From Achromobacter animicus (GTDB lineage Bacteria > Pseudomonadota > Gammaproteobacteria > Burkholderiales > Burkholderiaceae_B): a DNA stretch of 64,000 nt. This document shows, piece after piece, positions 8,788 through 17,482 of this stretch. The position numbers and the translations under genes are program-made. The notes beneath the pieces were generated by a model that saw nothing but the letters and a program-made list of their open reading frames with translations, was not told where the DNA came from and searched no databases. Positions within the stretch are counted from its first letter, which is position 1. Every line of letters begins with the position of its first letter. The stretch lies in the NCBI RefSeq assembly GCF_902859585.1, contig NZ_CADIJM010000001.1, positions 620,001-684,000 on the forward strand, given 5' to 3'.

Positions 8788-9996
8788 ATGCGTATCAAAC
8801 CCGTGTTGGCGGCTCTGGCCGCCACCTTGGCCGCCTGCGCGGCCCAAGCCCAGTCCGACGTCGTGCGGCTGGGCGTGTCCAACGACCGTTCCGGCATTTA
8901 TTCCGAACTTGGCGGCCTCGGGTCCGAGACCGCCGTGCGCATGGCCGTGGAGGATTTCGGCGGCAAGGTGGCCGGCAAGACCGTCGAGGTGGTCGGCGCG
9001 GACAACCAGAACAAGGCCGACGTGGCGTCCGCGCTGGTGCGCCGCTGGTTCGACACGCAGAATCTGGTCGCGGTGGTGGACGGCGGCGCCAGCTCGGCCG
9101 GCCTGGCCGCCCAGGGCGTGGCGCGCGAAAAAGGCGGCACCGCGCTGATCAGCGGCGGTTTTGCCGGGGACTTCAGCGGCAAGCAATGCAGCAACCTCAG
9201 CACGCAATGGGCGCCGGATACCTACGCGCTGGCCAACGCCGTGGTCAAGAGCGTCGTCGAGAGCGGCGGCAAGAGCTGGTACTTCATCACCACCGATTAC
9301 GTCTTCGGCAAATCGCTGGAAAGCAACGCGTCACGCTTCGTCGAGGCCGCGGGCGGCAAGGTCGTGGGCAGCACGCGCCATCCGCTGGGCGCGATGGACT
9401 TTGCGTCGTTCCTCATCCAGGCGCAGTCATCCAAGTCCGACGTCGTGGGCCTGGCCAGCGCCGGGGGCGACCTGGTCAACCTCATCAAGCAGGCGCAGGA
9501 GTTCGGCCTGGCGGGCGGCAAGCAGCGGATGCTGACGTTCCTGACCTTCATCAACGACGTCCATGCAATGGGGCTGCCCGTTGCGCAGGGGCTGACCTTC
9601 CCCACCGGCTTCTATTGGGATGCCGACGAGGACACCCGCGCCTGGACCCAGCGCTGGCAAAAGAAGATGGGCGTCACGCGCGCCCCCTCCATCGTCCAGG
9701 CCCTGAGCTATGTGGCCACCACGCATTACCTGCAGGCCGCGCAGGCCGCCGGCACCTTCGACGCCGCGGTGGTCAACCAGAAGATGCGCGAATTGCCCAT
9801 CACCACCAAACTGATCAAGAATGCCCGGGTGCGCCCCGAAGATGGCCGCGTCATCATGGACCTGTACCTGGTCGAGGTGAAAAAGCCCGCCGAGTCCAAG
9901 CATCCGAACGATTACTACCGCATCCTGTCCACGGTGCCCGGCGAAAAGGTCTTCGTGTCGCTCGCCGACAGCGAATGCCCCCTGGTCAAGAAATAG
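8788..9996 (+). CDS. ABC transporter substrate-binding protein, LivJ/K-like
   Basis: A 402-residue periplasmic binding protein of the branched-chain-amino-acid/amide type (Peripla_BP_6 fold). Residues 1-22 form a signal peptide (LAALAATLAACAAQA). The mature part begins with a VRLGVSNDRSG strand and contains the hinge-region YFITTDYVFGKS and the typical IIMDLYLVEVK end. No permease or ATPase gene adjoins it. The ligand is unknown; related proteins in this order bind aromatic acids, amides or short alcohol-derived acids. Confidence 0.88.
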   Translation: MRIKPVLAALAATLAACAAQAQSDVVRLGVSNDRSGIYSELGGLGSETAVRMAVEDFGGKVAGKTVEVVGADNQNKADVASALVRRWFDTQNLVAVVDGGASSAGLAAQGVAREKGGTALISGGFAGDFSGKQCSNLSTQWAPDTYALANAVVKSVVESGGKSWYFITTDYVFGKSLESNASRFVEAAGGKVVGSTRHPLGAMDFASFLIQAQSSKSDVVGLASAGGDLVNLIKQAQEFGLAGGKQRMLTFLTFINDVHAMGLPVAQGLTFPTGFYWDADEDTRAWTQRWQKKMGVTRAPSIVQALSYVATTHYLQAAQAAGTFDAAVVNQKMRELPITTKLIKNARVRPEDGRVIMDLYLVEVKKPAESKHPNDYYRILSTVPGEKVFVSLADSECPLVKK

Positions 9997-10063
9997 GTCA
10001 CGCCGGACGCGCCGGATTCCGGTCCGGCCGCAGGGTGCAGGAGATTACATAAAGGAGACAACC

Positions 10064-11125
10064 ATGAAGTGCTATTGCGTCGTCAATTTCCGCGAACCGC
10101 TGCAGGAAATGGACCAGCCCACCCCCACGCCGCAAGGGTCGCAGGTCCTGCTCAAGGTTCGCGCGGCCGGCGTGTGCCACAGCGATATTCACTTGTGGGA
10201 AGGCGGCTACGACCTGGGCCAGGGCCGGACCCTGTCGCTCAAGGACCGGGGCGTGTCGCTGCCGCTGACCATGGGCCATGAAACGGTGGGCGCCGTCGTG
10301 GCGGCCGGCCCCGACGCGCAGGGCCTGGCCACCGACCGCAATTACCTCGTCTATCCGTGGATCGGCTGCGGCAAGTGCCCGTCGTGCATGGCCGGAATGG
10401 AAAACCACTGCACCGTGCCGGCCTGCCTGGGCGTCCACCGCGCTGGCGGCTACGCGGACCACATCGTCGTGCCGCATCCGCGCTACCTCATCGACATCGG
10501 CGACCTGGACCCCGCGCAGATCGCGCCTTACGCGTGCTCAGGGCTCACCACGTACTCCGCCTTGCAGAAGATCGGCGCAGACATCTACCGCGAGCATCCC
10601 GTCGTGATCTTCGGCGCGGGAGGCCTGGGCCTGATGAGTCTGACGCTGATCAAGGCGCTGGGTGGCGCGGGCGCCATCGTGGTCGACATCGACCCCGCCA
10701 AGCGCCAGGCGGCGCTGGATGCGGGCGCGCTGGCGGCCATCGACGGCGCCGCCCCGGACGCCGCGCAGCAGATCATGCAGGCGGCGGGGGGCAAGCCGGT
10801 GCGGGCCGCGATCGATCTGGTCGGCGCACCGGCCACCACCTCGCTGGCGTTCGACTTCCTGACCAAGGGCGGCAAGCTCATCATCGTTGGCCTGTTCGGC
10901 GGCGGCTCCACCTGGCCCATCGCCTTGATTCCGATGAAGGCCCTGTCCATCATCGGCAGCTACGTGGGCAACCTGGCCGAACTGAAGGAACTGATGGAAC
11001 TGGTGCGGGCGGGCAAGGTGCCGCCGATGCCGGTCCACCGCCACGCATTGGCCGAGGCGGACAGCGTGCTGGCCTCGCTGCGCGAAGGCAAGGTCGTGGG
11101 CCGGGCGGTGTTGACGGTTGATTGA
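10064..11125 (+). CDS. Zinc-dependent alcohol dehydrogenase
   Basis: A 353-residue medium-chain dehydrogenase. The catalytic zinc ligands are in GVCHSDIH and GHET. The structural zinc site is the four-cysteine segment GCGKCPSCMAGMENHC. The NAD-binding fold is at VVIFGAGGLGLMS. The gene has a good Shine-Dalgarno (aaaggagac) and follows the binding-protein gene by 67 nt, so the two are probably co-transcribed under the divergent IclR regulator. Substrate unknown. Confidence 0.92.
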   Translation: MKCYCVVNFREPLQEMDQPTPTPQGSQVLLKVRAAGVCHSDIHLWEGGYDLGQGRTLSLKDRGVSLPLTMGHETVGAVVAAGPDAQGLATDRNYLVYPWIGCGKCPSCMAGMENHCTVPACLGVHRAGGYADHIVVPHPRYLIDIGDLDPAQIAPYACSGLTTYSALQKIGADIYREHPVVIFGAGGLGLMSLTLIKALGGAGAIVVDIDPAKRQAALDAGALAAIDGAAPDAAQQIMQAAGGKPVRAAIDLVGAPATTSLAFDFLTKGGKLIIVGLFGGGSTWPIALIPMKALSIIGSYVGNLAELKELMELVRAGKVPPMPVHRHALAEADSVLASLREGKVVGRAVLTVD

Positions 11126-11147
11126 GGCTTTTGCGGCGATTGCGACT

Positions 11148-11178
11148 GAACGCGCCCGGCAATGGGCGCGTTCTTTTT
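11148..11178 (+). terminator. Intrinsic terminator of the alcohol dehydrogenase
   Basis: A 10-bp perfect stem (gaacgcgccc / gggcgcgttc) with a 6-nt loop is followed by five T at 11174-11178, 22 nt after the stop codon. Confidence 0.88.
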
Positions 11179-11211
11179 GACGCCTGATTTTTCACGCCTG
11201 CCTTTGGACGC

Positions 11212-11724
11212 CTACGCCGGCCGCAACCGCGGATCGTAGACGAAGCGTTCGCGCCGCACCACCACGATATCCTCGGCGTCCGGATGCGCCGGATTGATCA
11301 GGAAATTGCAGTCCGGCACGCCGCGATATGGCACGATCGCGCTGGGCAGTTCCAGCAGCGCCGACACCCCCGACGCCACCCAGTTGTCGCCCACGGCCTG
11401 CGACGCTTCGGCAAAGGGCACCGCGTCCCAGAACGGATAATCGTCCTGCAGTTGCGCCAGCGACAGCGACTGGCGCGCTTCGAAGATGCTAGTGGGCACG
11501 GCCAGTTCAATCAGGTAGCGGTTGGCGTGCTCGGACGCGCGCGCGGCAAAATGCACCACCGTTTCCAGCACGGCCAGCGCGACACTGGCCGAGGCATACA
11601 CCACCGGCGTGCCCGGGCTGTTGTAGCGTCCGCCCACCGCGGCCGCGCCGGCGCCGGAGAGGTCGTCCGCCCGGTACTTGCCCGCCGTGGTGCCAATGCG
11701 CCAGAGCGAAACGTAATCGGTCAT
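11212..11724 (-). CDS. RES-domain toxin
   Basis: A 170-residue RES family protein (RES-Xre type II toxin-antitoxin system); characterised members degrade NAD+. The conserved Arg-Glu-Ser signature residues fall in MTDYVSLWRIG near the N-terminus, YASASVALAVLETVVHF in the middle, and the NWVASGVSALLELPSAIV segment. The start at 11724 is preferred over longer frames because it overlaps the antitoxin stop by four bases (ATGA), a translational-coupling arrangement. Family assignment is firm; activity is inferred. Confidence 0.9.
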   Translation of the reverse strand: MTDYVSLWRIGTTAGKYRADDLSGAGAAAVGGRYNSPGTPVVYASASVALAVLETVVHFAARASEHANRYLIELAVPTSIFEARQSLSLAQLQDDYPFWDAVPFAEASQAVGDNWVASGVSALLELPSAIVPYRGVPDCNFLINPAHPDAEDIVVVRRERFVYDPRLRPA

Positions 11725-12191
11725 GCGTAGACGCCCGCGGCGGCGCGGGCCAGCGTGTCTTCGACGATGCGGCTGCTGGCATCCGACGTCAGCAGCGACA
11801 GCGGCTTGACGTTGCCCAGCGCCGGCACGGGCGTGTTCAGCCACAGCACCGCTTCCGCGTCGCTGCCCAGCACCTGACGGGCGACGCGCACCACGCGGGC
11901 GACGCGGGCAAGCCGGTCGGATTCACCGAGCGGCAGCGCCTGCCCTTCGCGCGTCCAGCGCGACAGCGACGCCGCCTTGACCTCCGTGATCGCCATGATT
12001 TCCGACTTGGGCACCTGCAGGTAATCGGCGGCATCGTCGACCATCCGCGCGGGCAGTCCACGGTGCACATCCCGCGCAATATCGGTCAGCGGACTGTCGA
12101 TCAGGCCGCGAAAAAGCTGCCTGGGGCGCGGCGGGCGCTTGGTGGAGGCGCCGCGCTTGGCGGGCGATTTGTCAGTCAGCGCGATGGTCAT
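11721..12191 (-). CDS. Xre/MbcA/ParS-type antitoxin
   Basis: A 156-residue antitoxin partner of the RES toxin. The middle contains a helical Xre-like region (VPKSEIMAITEVKAASLSRW). The C-terminal half is the MbcA/ParS/Xre toxin-binding domain (ARVARVARQVLG, AEAVLWLNTPVPALGNVKPL). ATG 12191 is chosen because a GGAG lies 7 nt upstream. It is the first gene of the pair and presumably represses its own promoter, which lies at 12265-12293. Confidence 0.88.
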   Translation of the reverse strand: MTIALTDKSPAKRGASTKRPPRPRQLFRGLIDSPLTDIARDVHRGLPARMVDDAADYLQVPKSEIMAITEVKAASLSRWTREGQALPLGESDRLARVARVVRVARQVLGSDAEAVLWLNTPVPALGNVKPLSLLTSDASSRIVEDTLARAAAGVYA

Positions 12192-12264
12192 GATCTGCTC
12201 CGGGCGCCGCGTGGACGAAGCGAAAGCCGGAGAAACCGGCCAGACTTGCACGGCGGCTGAATTA

Positions 12265-12293
12265 CCAAATTGAATTTATAATATCCCATTTGG
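12265..12293. promoter_or_regulatory. Promoter/operator region of the RES-Xre operon and DUF423 gene
   Basis: An AT-rich island in very GC-rich DNA. It carries a CCAAAT/ATTTGG inverted repeat (12265-12270 and 12288-12293) enclosing a TATAAT box at 12277-12282 and, on the other strand, a TATTAT/TATAAA stretch. The position fits a divergent promoter whose operator could be bound by the antitoxin. Confidence 0.45.
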
Positions 12294-12433
12294 AAATCGG
12301 CTTGCAAGGCGGCCGTTGCCGAGCCGGCTGCGGGCCGCGCTTTGCCATCGTCCGCGGCCCCGTCATGCACCATATTTGGGCCTATCATAGGCGGCGGCAA
12401 ATTCGCCCCTCGAATTTCTCTCAAGGACACGCA

Positions 12434-12811
12434 ATGACGGACCGGCAGCTCACCATACTCGCGGCGATCAACCTCATGGTGGCGGTGGGCGCCGGGGCAT
12501 TCGGCGCGCATGGCCTCAAGCGCATCCTGACGCCAGAACTCCTGGCCGTCTGGCAGACCGGCGTCATGTACCACCTGGTCCACGCCCTGGGCATCTTCAT
12601 CATCGCGTTGCTGGGCGCCCGCTTCGGGTCGCCGCTGCTTTCGGCCGCCGGCGTTGTCATGTTCGTCGGCATCGTGCTGTTTTCGGGCAGCCTGTACCTG
12701 CTGACGCTGACCGGCACCCGCTGGCTCGGCGCGGTGACGCCGTTCGGCGGAACGGCCTTCCTGGCCGCCTGGGCGATGGTCGCCATTGCCGCCTACCGCG
12801 CGCAGAGCTGA
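12434..12811 (+). CDS. DUF423 small membrane protein
   Basis: A 125-residue inner-membrane protein with four predicted hydrophobic helices and the family hallmark GAFGAHGLK near the N-terminus, then QTGVMYHLVHALG. ATG 12434 is supported by AAGGACA about 7 nt upstream and by family length. Function is unknown in the family. Confidence 0.88.
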   Translation: MTDRQLTILAAINLMVAVGAGAFGAHGLKRILTPELLAVWQTGVMYHLVHALGIFIIALLGARFGSPLLSAAGVVMFVGIVLFSGSLYLLTLTGTRWLGAVTPFGGTAFLAAWAMVAIAAYRAQS

Positions 12812-12884
12812 AAGGCCTTCCCGATCTTCACCTATCCGTTCTTCACCCTCAGGCGGCAGGAACCGCCGCCCTTGCAGGTTTCAG

Positions 12885-13793
12885 ATGTCCCCAAGCACCG
12901 CATTACCCTCCGTCCGTGAACATTCCGCCGCCGCAGGCATCGCCTGCGTGGCGGGCGGCATCTTCTTTCTGACGCTCAGCGACGCCAATGCCAAATGGCT
13001 GGGCGCCAGCTACAACCCGCTGCAGATCCTCTTTCTGCGCGCGCTGATCGCGCTGCCCTTCGTGACCGCGCTGGCCCTGTGGCTGGGCGGACGCCGCGTG
13101 CTGCGTACGACGCATCCCGGCCTGCACCTGACGCGCGGCGCCATCAACGTGGTCTCGGCCTGTTGCTTCTATCTGGGATTGCAGGCGCTGCCGCTGGCCG
13201 AGGCCACCGCCATTGCGTTCGCCGCGCCGCTGTTCGTCACGGCGCTGTCGGTGCTGATCCTGAAGGAACGCGTGGACGGCAAGCGCTGGCTGGCAGTGCT
13301 GGCGGGCTTTGCCGGCGTGCTGATCGTGGTTCGCCCTGGCACGCAGGCCTTCCAGGCCGCCACCCTGCTGCCGCTGACCACCGCCCTGCTCTACGCGGTC
13401 ATGATGATCACCGCGCGCGGCATCAACCGCGCAGAAGGCATGCTGACCACCACTTTCTACATCGTGTTGGGACAATTGGTGTGCAGCGCGATCGGATTGC
13501 CGTGGGTGTGGCGCGCGCCGGCCATGGACGACCTGCCCTATTTTGGCGGCGTGGCGCTGTTCAGCACGTTGGGCCTGGCGCTCATCACGCAGGGATTCCG
13601 CATCGGGCCCGCGTCTGTCGTGGCGCCTTTCGACTACACGGGTCTGGTCTGGGCCACGATCCTGGGATGGATCTTCTGGCGCGAGGCGCCCGACGCCTAT
13701 GCGTACCTGGGCGCCGTTTTCATTGCCGGCAGCGGCGTGTACATCGCCGTGCGCGAAGCGCGCGGCAAATCGCGCCGGCGTGCCGCCACCTGA
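12885..13793 (+). CDS. EamA/DMT family transporter
   Basis: A 302-residue inner-membrane exporter-type protein with two EamA repeats and about ten hydrophobic helices. Landmarks are LSDANAKWLGA, LPLAEATAIAFAAPLFVTALS (end of the first repeat) and ASVVAPFDYTGLVWATILGW (second repeat). The start at 12885 gives the normal family length. Substrate cannot be inferred. Confidence 0.88.
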   Translation: MSPSTALPSVREHSAAAGIACVAGGIFFLTLSDANAKWLGASYNPLQILFLRALIALPFVTALALWLGGRRVLRTTHPGLHLTRGAINVVSACCFYLGLQALPLAEATAIAFAAPLFVTALSVLILKERVDGKRWLAVLAGFAGVLIVVRPGTQAFQAATLLPLTTALLYAVMMITARGINRAEGMLTTTFYIVLGQLVCSAIGLPWVWRAPAMDDLPYFGGVALFSTLGLALITQGFRIGPASVVAPFDYTGLVWATILGWIFWREAPDAYAYLGAVFIAGSGVYIAVREARGKSRRRAAT

Positions 13794-13804
13794 AGCTGCC
13801 CGCG

Positions 13805-14443
13805 TTATTCGGTGGGCGGCGGAAAGTGCCGCCGCAACACCCGGGCCACGTTCGGTTCCAACGCTGCTTCGCGGGCGACCGCGGTCAATGCCGGACACAT
13901 CGCGCTGAACCACGACGGGCCGGGACGCCAATGCGTCATGACCGTCACATACAGGTCCAGCGCTGAAAAACGCCGCCCCAGCATGTGCGGCGCGCCGGCC
14001 TGGCGTTCCAGCTCCTGCCACAGCTCGGCGCGGCGCGTGTGGACCCGTTCGCGCAGCAGGTCCACCGCATCGCCCGGCGTCGTCCACTGCGCGGGATCGT
14101 CGCCGTACGTGAAGGTCGGGTAAACCGCCGCCACGACCCGCACCAGCAGGTTCAGAAAGCGCGCCCGTTCCGGCTTGTCCGGCGCGGGGGCAAGACCGGC
14201 CTGCGGCGCCAGGTCGTTCAGATGCAGGATCATCGCCGCGCTCTCGGTCATGACCTCGCCGTCGGGCAGGATCAGCGTGGGCACCTGCCCCAGCGGATTC
14301 AGATGCAGCAGCCGGTCCCGCTCGGGACCGGGCTTCAGGTACGGCACGTCCGTCAGGACGTGCGGCACATTGGCCAGCACCAGCGCCATCTCGACGATGG
14401 CGGAGCCGCACCCCGCGGATCCGATGAGCTCATAGGTCTTCAT
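13805..14443 (-). CDS. Glutathione S-transferase family protein
   Basis: A 212-residue two-domain GST: N-terminal thioredoxin fold (YELIGSAGCGSAIVEMAL, GQVPTLILPDGEVMTESAAM, the Pro being the cis-proline) and a helical C-terminal domain. ATG 14443 is preferred because AGGAGG lies 9 nt before it; a GTG at 14452 is closer to the same site. It follows the sugar dehydrogenase stop by a few bases and is probably co-transcribed with it. Confidence 0.88.
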   Translation of the reverse strand: MKTYELIGSAGCGSAIVEMALVLANVPHVLTDVPYLKPGPERDRLLHLNPLGQVPTLILPDGEVMTESAAMILHLNDLAPQAGLAPAPDKPERARFLNLLVRVVAAVYPTFTYGDDPAQWTTPGDAVDLLRERVHTRRAELWQELERQAGAPHMLGRRFSALDLYVTVMTHWRPGPSWFSAMCPALTAVAREAALEPNVARVLRRHFPPPTE

Positions 14444-14448
14444 GACGG

Positions 14449-15612
14449 TCACCCTCCTGTTTCGGCCGGCGCCACCCGCAGCAGTTCGCCCGGGGAAGCG
14501 TCCGTCAGCACATACACATAACCGTCCGGCCCCTGCCGCACGTCGCGGATCCGGCGCTTGCGGTCGACCAGCAGCCTTTCCTTCTCGACCACGTTTTTGC
14601 CGTCGACGGTCAGGCGGATCAGGTTCTGGTTGCCCAGCGCGCCGATGAAGAGCGAATTGCGCCAGGCCGGAAAGCGGTCGGCGTCATAGAACGCCATGCC
14701 GCTGATGGCGGGCGATTTCGGCCACCAGTAGACCGGCGGCTCCATGCCCGGCAGCGTCTCGCCCTTGGCTTCCGGAATCTTCAGACCCGAATAGTTGATG
14801 CCGTAGGTCGCCAGCGGCCAGCCATAGTTCTTGCCCGGCTGCACCACGTTGATCTCGTCGCCGCCGCGCGGCCCGTGTTCGTTTTCCCAGAGCTCGCCGG
14901 TCCAGGGATTGAGCGCCATGCCTTGCGGATTGCGATGGCCGTACGACCAGATCTCGGGCCGCGCGCCCTGCTTGCCCACGAAGGGGTTGTCGTCAGGCAA
15001 CGCGCCGTCGGCCTTGAGCCGCACGACCTTGCCCTGCAGCTTGTCCAGGTCCTGTGCGGTTGGCCGCTGGTTGTTCTCGCCCAGCGCAATGTAGAGGTAA
15101 CCCTTGCCGTCAAACACCAGGCGCGAGCCGAAATGCAGTCCGGACGACAGCTTGGGTTCCTGGCGGAAGATGACCTTGAAGTCTTCAAGTCCGCTGGCAT
15201 CGTCGGCCAGCCGGCCGCGTCCGACGGCCGTGCCGCTCTTGTCGCCGTCCGACTCCGCATACGACAGATACACGTAGCGGTCGGTCGCAAAGTTTGGCGA
15301 CAGCGCCACGTCGAGCAGACCGCCCTGGCCGCGCGCGGCCACCTTGGGCACGCCGGTCAGCGGCTTGGACAACCCGCCGGGCGTACGCAACAGCCGCAGA
15401 TTCCCGGGACGCTCGGTGATCAGGATGCCGCCGTCGGGCAGGAACGCCATGGACCAGGGATGATCCAGGCCGCCGACAACCGGCATCACGCGCGCAGGCG
15501 CCGAGGGCGGCTCCTGCGAGGCTTGCGCGATGGCGGGCGCAGCGGCGCAGGCCAGGGTCAAGGACAAGAGAAAGGGGATCGCGCGCGTGCTCGCGGCGGT
15601 GCGTGACTGCAT
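14449..15612 (-). CDS. PQQ-dependent soluble aldose dehydrogenase (YliI-like)
   Basis: A periplasmic six-bladed beta-propeller of the glucose/sorbosone dehydrogenase family that oxidises sugars with PQQ. A signal peptide (LLSLTLACAAAPAIAQA) leads the protein. Motifs include GLDHPWSMAFLPDGGILITERPG, KVAARGQGGLLDVALSP, SYGHRNPQGMALNPWTGELW, ENEHGPRGGDEIN and GKNYGWP. The frame is open far upstream; ATG 15612 is chosen because GGAG is 6 nt before it, while ATG 15618 directly abuts that GGAG. About 387 residues. Confidence 0.9.
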   Translation of the reverse strand: MQSRTAASTRAIPFLLSLTLACAAAPAIAQASQEPPSAPARVMPVVGGLDHPWSMAFLPDGGILITERPGNLRLLRTPGGLSKPLTGVPKVAARGQGGLLDVALSPNFATDRYVYLSYAESDGDKSGTAVGRGRLADDASGLEDFKVIFRQEPKLSSGLHFGSRLVFDGKGYLYIALGENNQRPTAQDLDKLQGKVVRLKADGALPDDNPFVGKQGARPEIWSYGHRNPQGMALNPWTGELWENEHGPRGGDEINVVQPGKNYGWPLATYGINYSGLKIPEAKGETLPGMEPPVYWWPKSPAISGMAFYDADRFPAWRNSLFIGALGNQNLIRLTVDGKNVVEKERLLVDRKRRIRDVRQGPDGYVYVLTDASPGELLRVAPAETGG

Positions 15613-15762
15613 GGACATCTCCGGCGGCGACAGATTGAAAAGCGGGCGCGGAAGGCATGACAGAGTGACGCGGGACCACTCGCGAATGGCATACCCGGTT
15701 GGCGTACCATAGCGCCCACGGACGGGAGCTCTCCCGTTCTTCCTTCCAGGAGTCTCCGACAG

Positions 15763-16374
15763 ATGAAACTGTACTACATGCCCGGCGCGTGCTCGCTCGC
15801 TTCCCATATCGTGCTCGAATGGATCGGCGAGCCGTATGAAACGCACAAGCTCAGCCGCGAGGCGCTCAAGGAGCCTGAGTTTCTGCGGATCAATCCGATG
15901 GGCGCCGTGCCGGCGCTGACCGATGGCGACTGGACCCTGACGCAGAACGTATCCATTCTGGAGTATCTGGCCGAACAGGCGCCCGAAAGCACGCTGCTGG
16001 GCGACGGCTCCGCACGTTCGCGCGCCGAAGTGCGCCGCTGGGTCGGCTTCATCAATTCCGACGTCCACAAGACGTTCTCGCTGCTGTTCGGCGCGCAGCG
16101 TTATTTGAAGGACGAAGGCGCGCAGAAGGAACTGGCCGCATCGGCCTCGGCGCTGCTGACCAAGCTGTTCGCGCAACTGGACACGCAACTGGCCGGCAAG
16201 CAGTACCTGGCGGGCGCCGCGCCTTCGGTTGCCGATGCCTACCTGTACGTCGTGCTGCGCTGGGCGCACGCCAAGGAAGTGGACCTGACCGGCCTTTCCA
16301 ACCTGTCCGCGTTCTTCGAGCGCATGCAGGCCAACGCCGGCGTCAAGGCCGCGCTGCAGGCCGAAGGGCTGTAA
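15763..16374 (+). CDS. Beta-class glutathione S-transferase
   Basis: A 203-residue GST starting MKLYYMPGACSLASHIVLEW. The Cys10 in GACSLA is the beta-class catalytic cysteine. The cis-proline is in MGAVPAL and the glutathione-gamma-glutamyl contact region follows at TQNVSILEYL. Cytosolic; detoxification or redox role. Divergent from the sugar dehydrogenase. Confidence 0.93.
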   Translation: MKLYYMPGACSLASHIVLEWIGEPYETHKLSREALKEPEFLRINPMGAVPALTDGDWTLTQNVSILEYLAEQAPESTLLGDGSARSRAEVRRWVGFINSDVHKTFSLLFGAQRYLKDEGAQKELAASASALLTKLFAQLDTQLAGKQYLAGAAPSVADAYLYVVLRWAHAKEVDLTGLSNLSAFFERMQANAGVKAALQAEGL

Positions 16375-16407
16375 GGGTCTGCGCTGCCCCGCTGACGCCC
16401 GGGCGTC

Positions 16408-17364
16408 CTATTCCGGCGTCACCCCGGGCAGCGCCTCGCTCTCAAGGATCTTCTTGACGGCGGCCAGAAAGCGCCGCGCCAGCAGGGGCGGCGCACTCAG
16501 GTTGGAATGCGTCGCCCAGATCTCAACGCTAGCCTCGGGCGTGATCGGGCGCAGCGCCATGTGCGCAGCCTGGTCCGGCGTGACGCACCAGGCATCCACC
16601 AGCGCCGGGCCCAAGCCCTGCTGCACGAAAGAACAGGCGGTCACGGGCGAATGCACCTCGATCGACGCCGCGCAGTGCGGTCCTTCGCCAAAGAACGGCT
16701 GCAGCGCGCGCCCCAGCGGCGTATCGCGCGGATAGCCGATCCACGCCGCCGATGAAAAGTCTTCCGGACGCACCGCGTCGTGGCTGGCAAGCGGATGCCC
16801 GGGCGGCAGCACGCACACTACCGGCACTCGCGCCAGCCGGACCGACGTCAGGTTCGGATGATCCGGCGGCTGCATGGAAATGCCGATGTCCGCCTGTCCC
16901 GACAGAAAGTACGCCGCCAGTTCGTCGAACGTCACGCTGCGGTAATCGACGCGCGCGCCCGCATTGCGACCGCGAAACCGCTCCAGCGCCATGGGGATCA
17001 GCCGCTGACCGAAACTGGCGCTTGCCACGATCTTCAGCATGCCCGCGCCGGACTGCCCCAGGCTGGCGGCCAGGTCGTTCACGCGCTGGATGCCGCCGTA
17101 CACCTGCTCGACCTCGGCATACAGACGCCGCGCCTCCGCCGTGGGGGACAGCCGGCTCTTGACGCGCTCGAACAGCCGATAGCCCAGACGGCTTTCCGTG
17201 AGGGCAAGCACCCGGCTCACAGCCGGTTGCGACACGTGCAGCATGCGCCCCGCTCCGCTGATCGAGCCGGCCATCATGATGGCGCGGAACACCTCGATCT
17301 GGCGCAGGTTCAGCGGCCGCCCGGCGCTCGGCCCGGCCTCGTCGGCATACGCATCGGCTTCCAT
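16408..17364 (-). CDS. LysR family transcriptional regulator
   Basis: 318 residues. An N-terminal helix-turn-helix (LNLRQIEVFRAIMMAGSISG, AGRMLHVSQPAVSRVLALTE) is followed by a type-2 periplasmic-binding-like effector domain. GGGGAAG precedes the ATG. It is divergent from the Bug binding protein, D-aminoacylase and racemase genes, which it most likely controls. Confidence 0.93.
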   Translation of the reverse strand: MEADAYADEAGPSAGRPLNLRQIEVFRAIMMAGSISGAGRMLHVSQPAVSRVLALTESRLGYRLFERVKSRLSPTAEARRLYAEVEQVYGGIQRVNDLAASLGQSGAGMLKIVASASFGQRLIPMALERFRGRNAGARVDYRSVTFDELAAYFLSGQADIGISMQPPDHPNLTSVRLARVPVVCVLPPGHPLASHDAVRPEDFSSAAWIGYPRDTPLGRALQPFFGEGPHCAASIEVHSPVTACSFVQQGLGPALVDAWCVTPDQAAHMALRPITPEASVEIWATHSNLSAPPLLARRFLAAVKKILESEALPGVTPE

Positions 17365-17482
17365 TTCTTCCCCTTTTCCAATAACGAGGGATTATAGGTT
17401 TGAGACATTTTTCGATGACGCAGTGCCGCATGGCCGGGTGTAATCTGCCCGCTCCACAAAACAAAACCAGGGGAAATCCACC

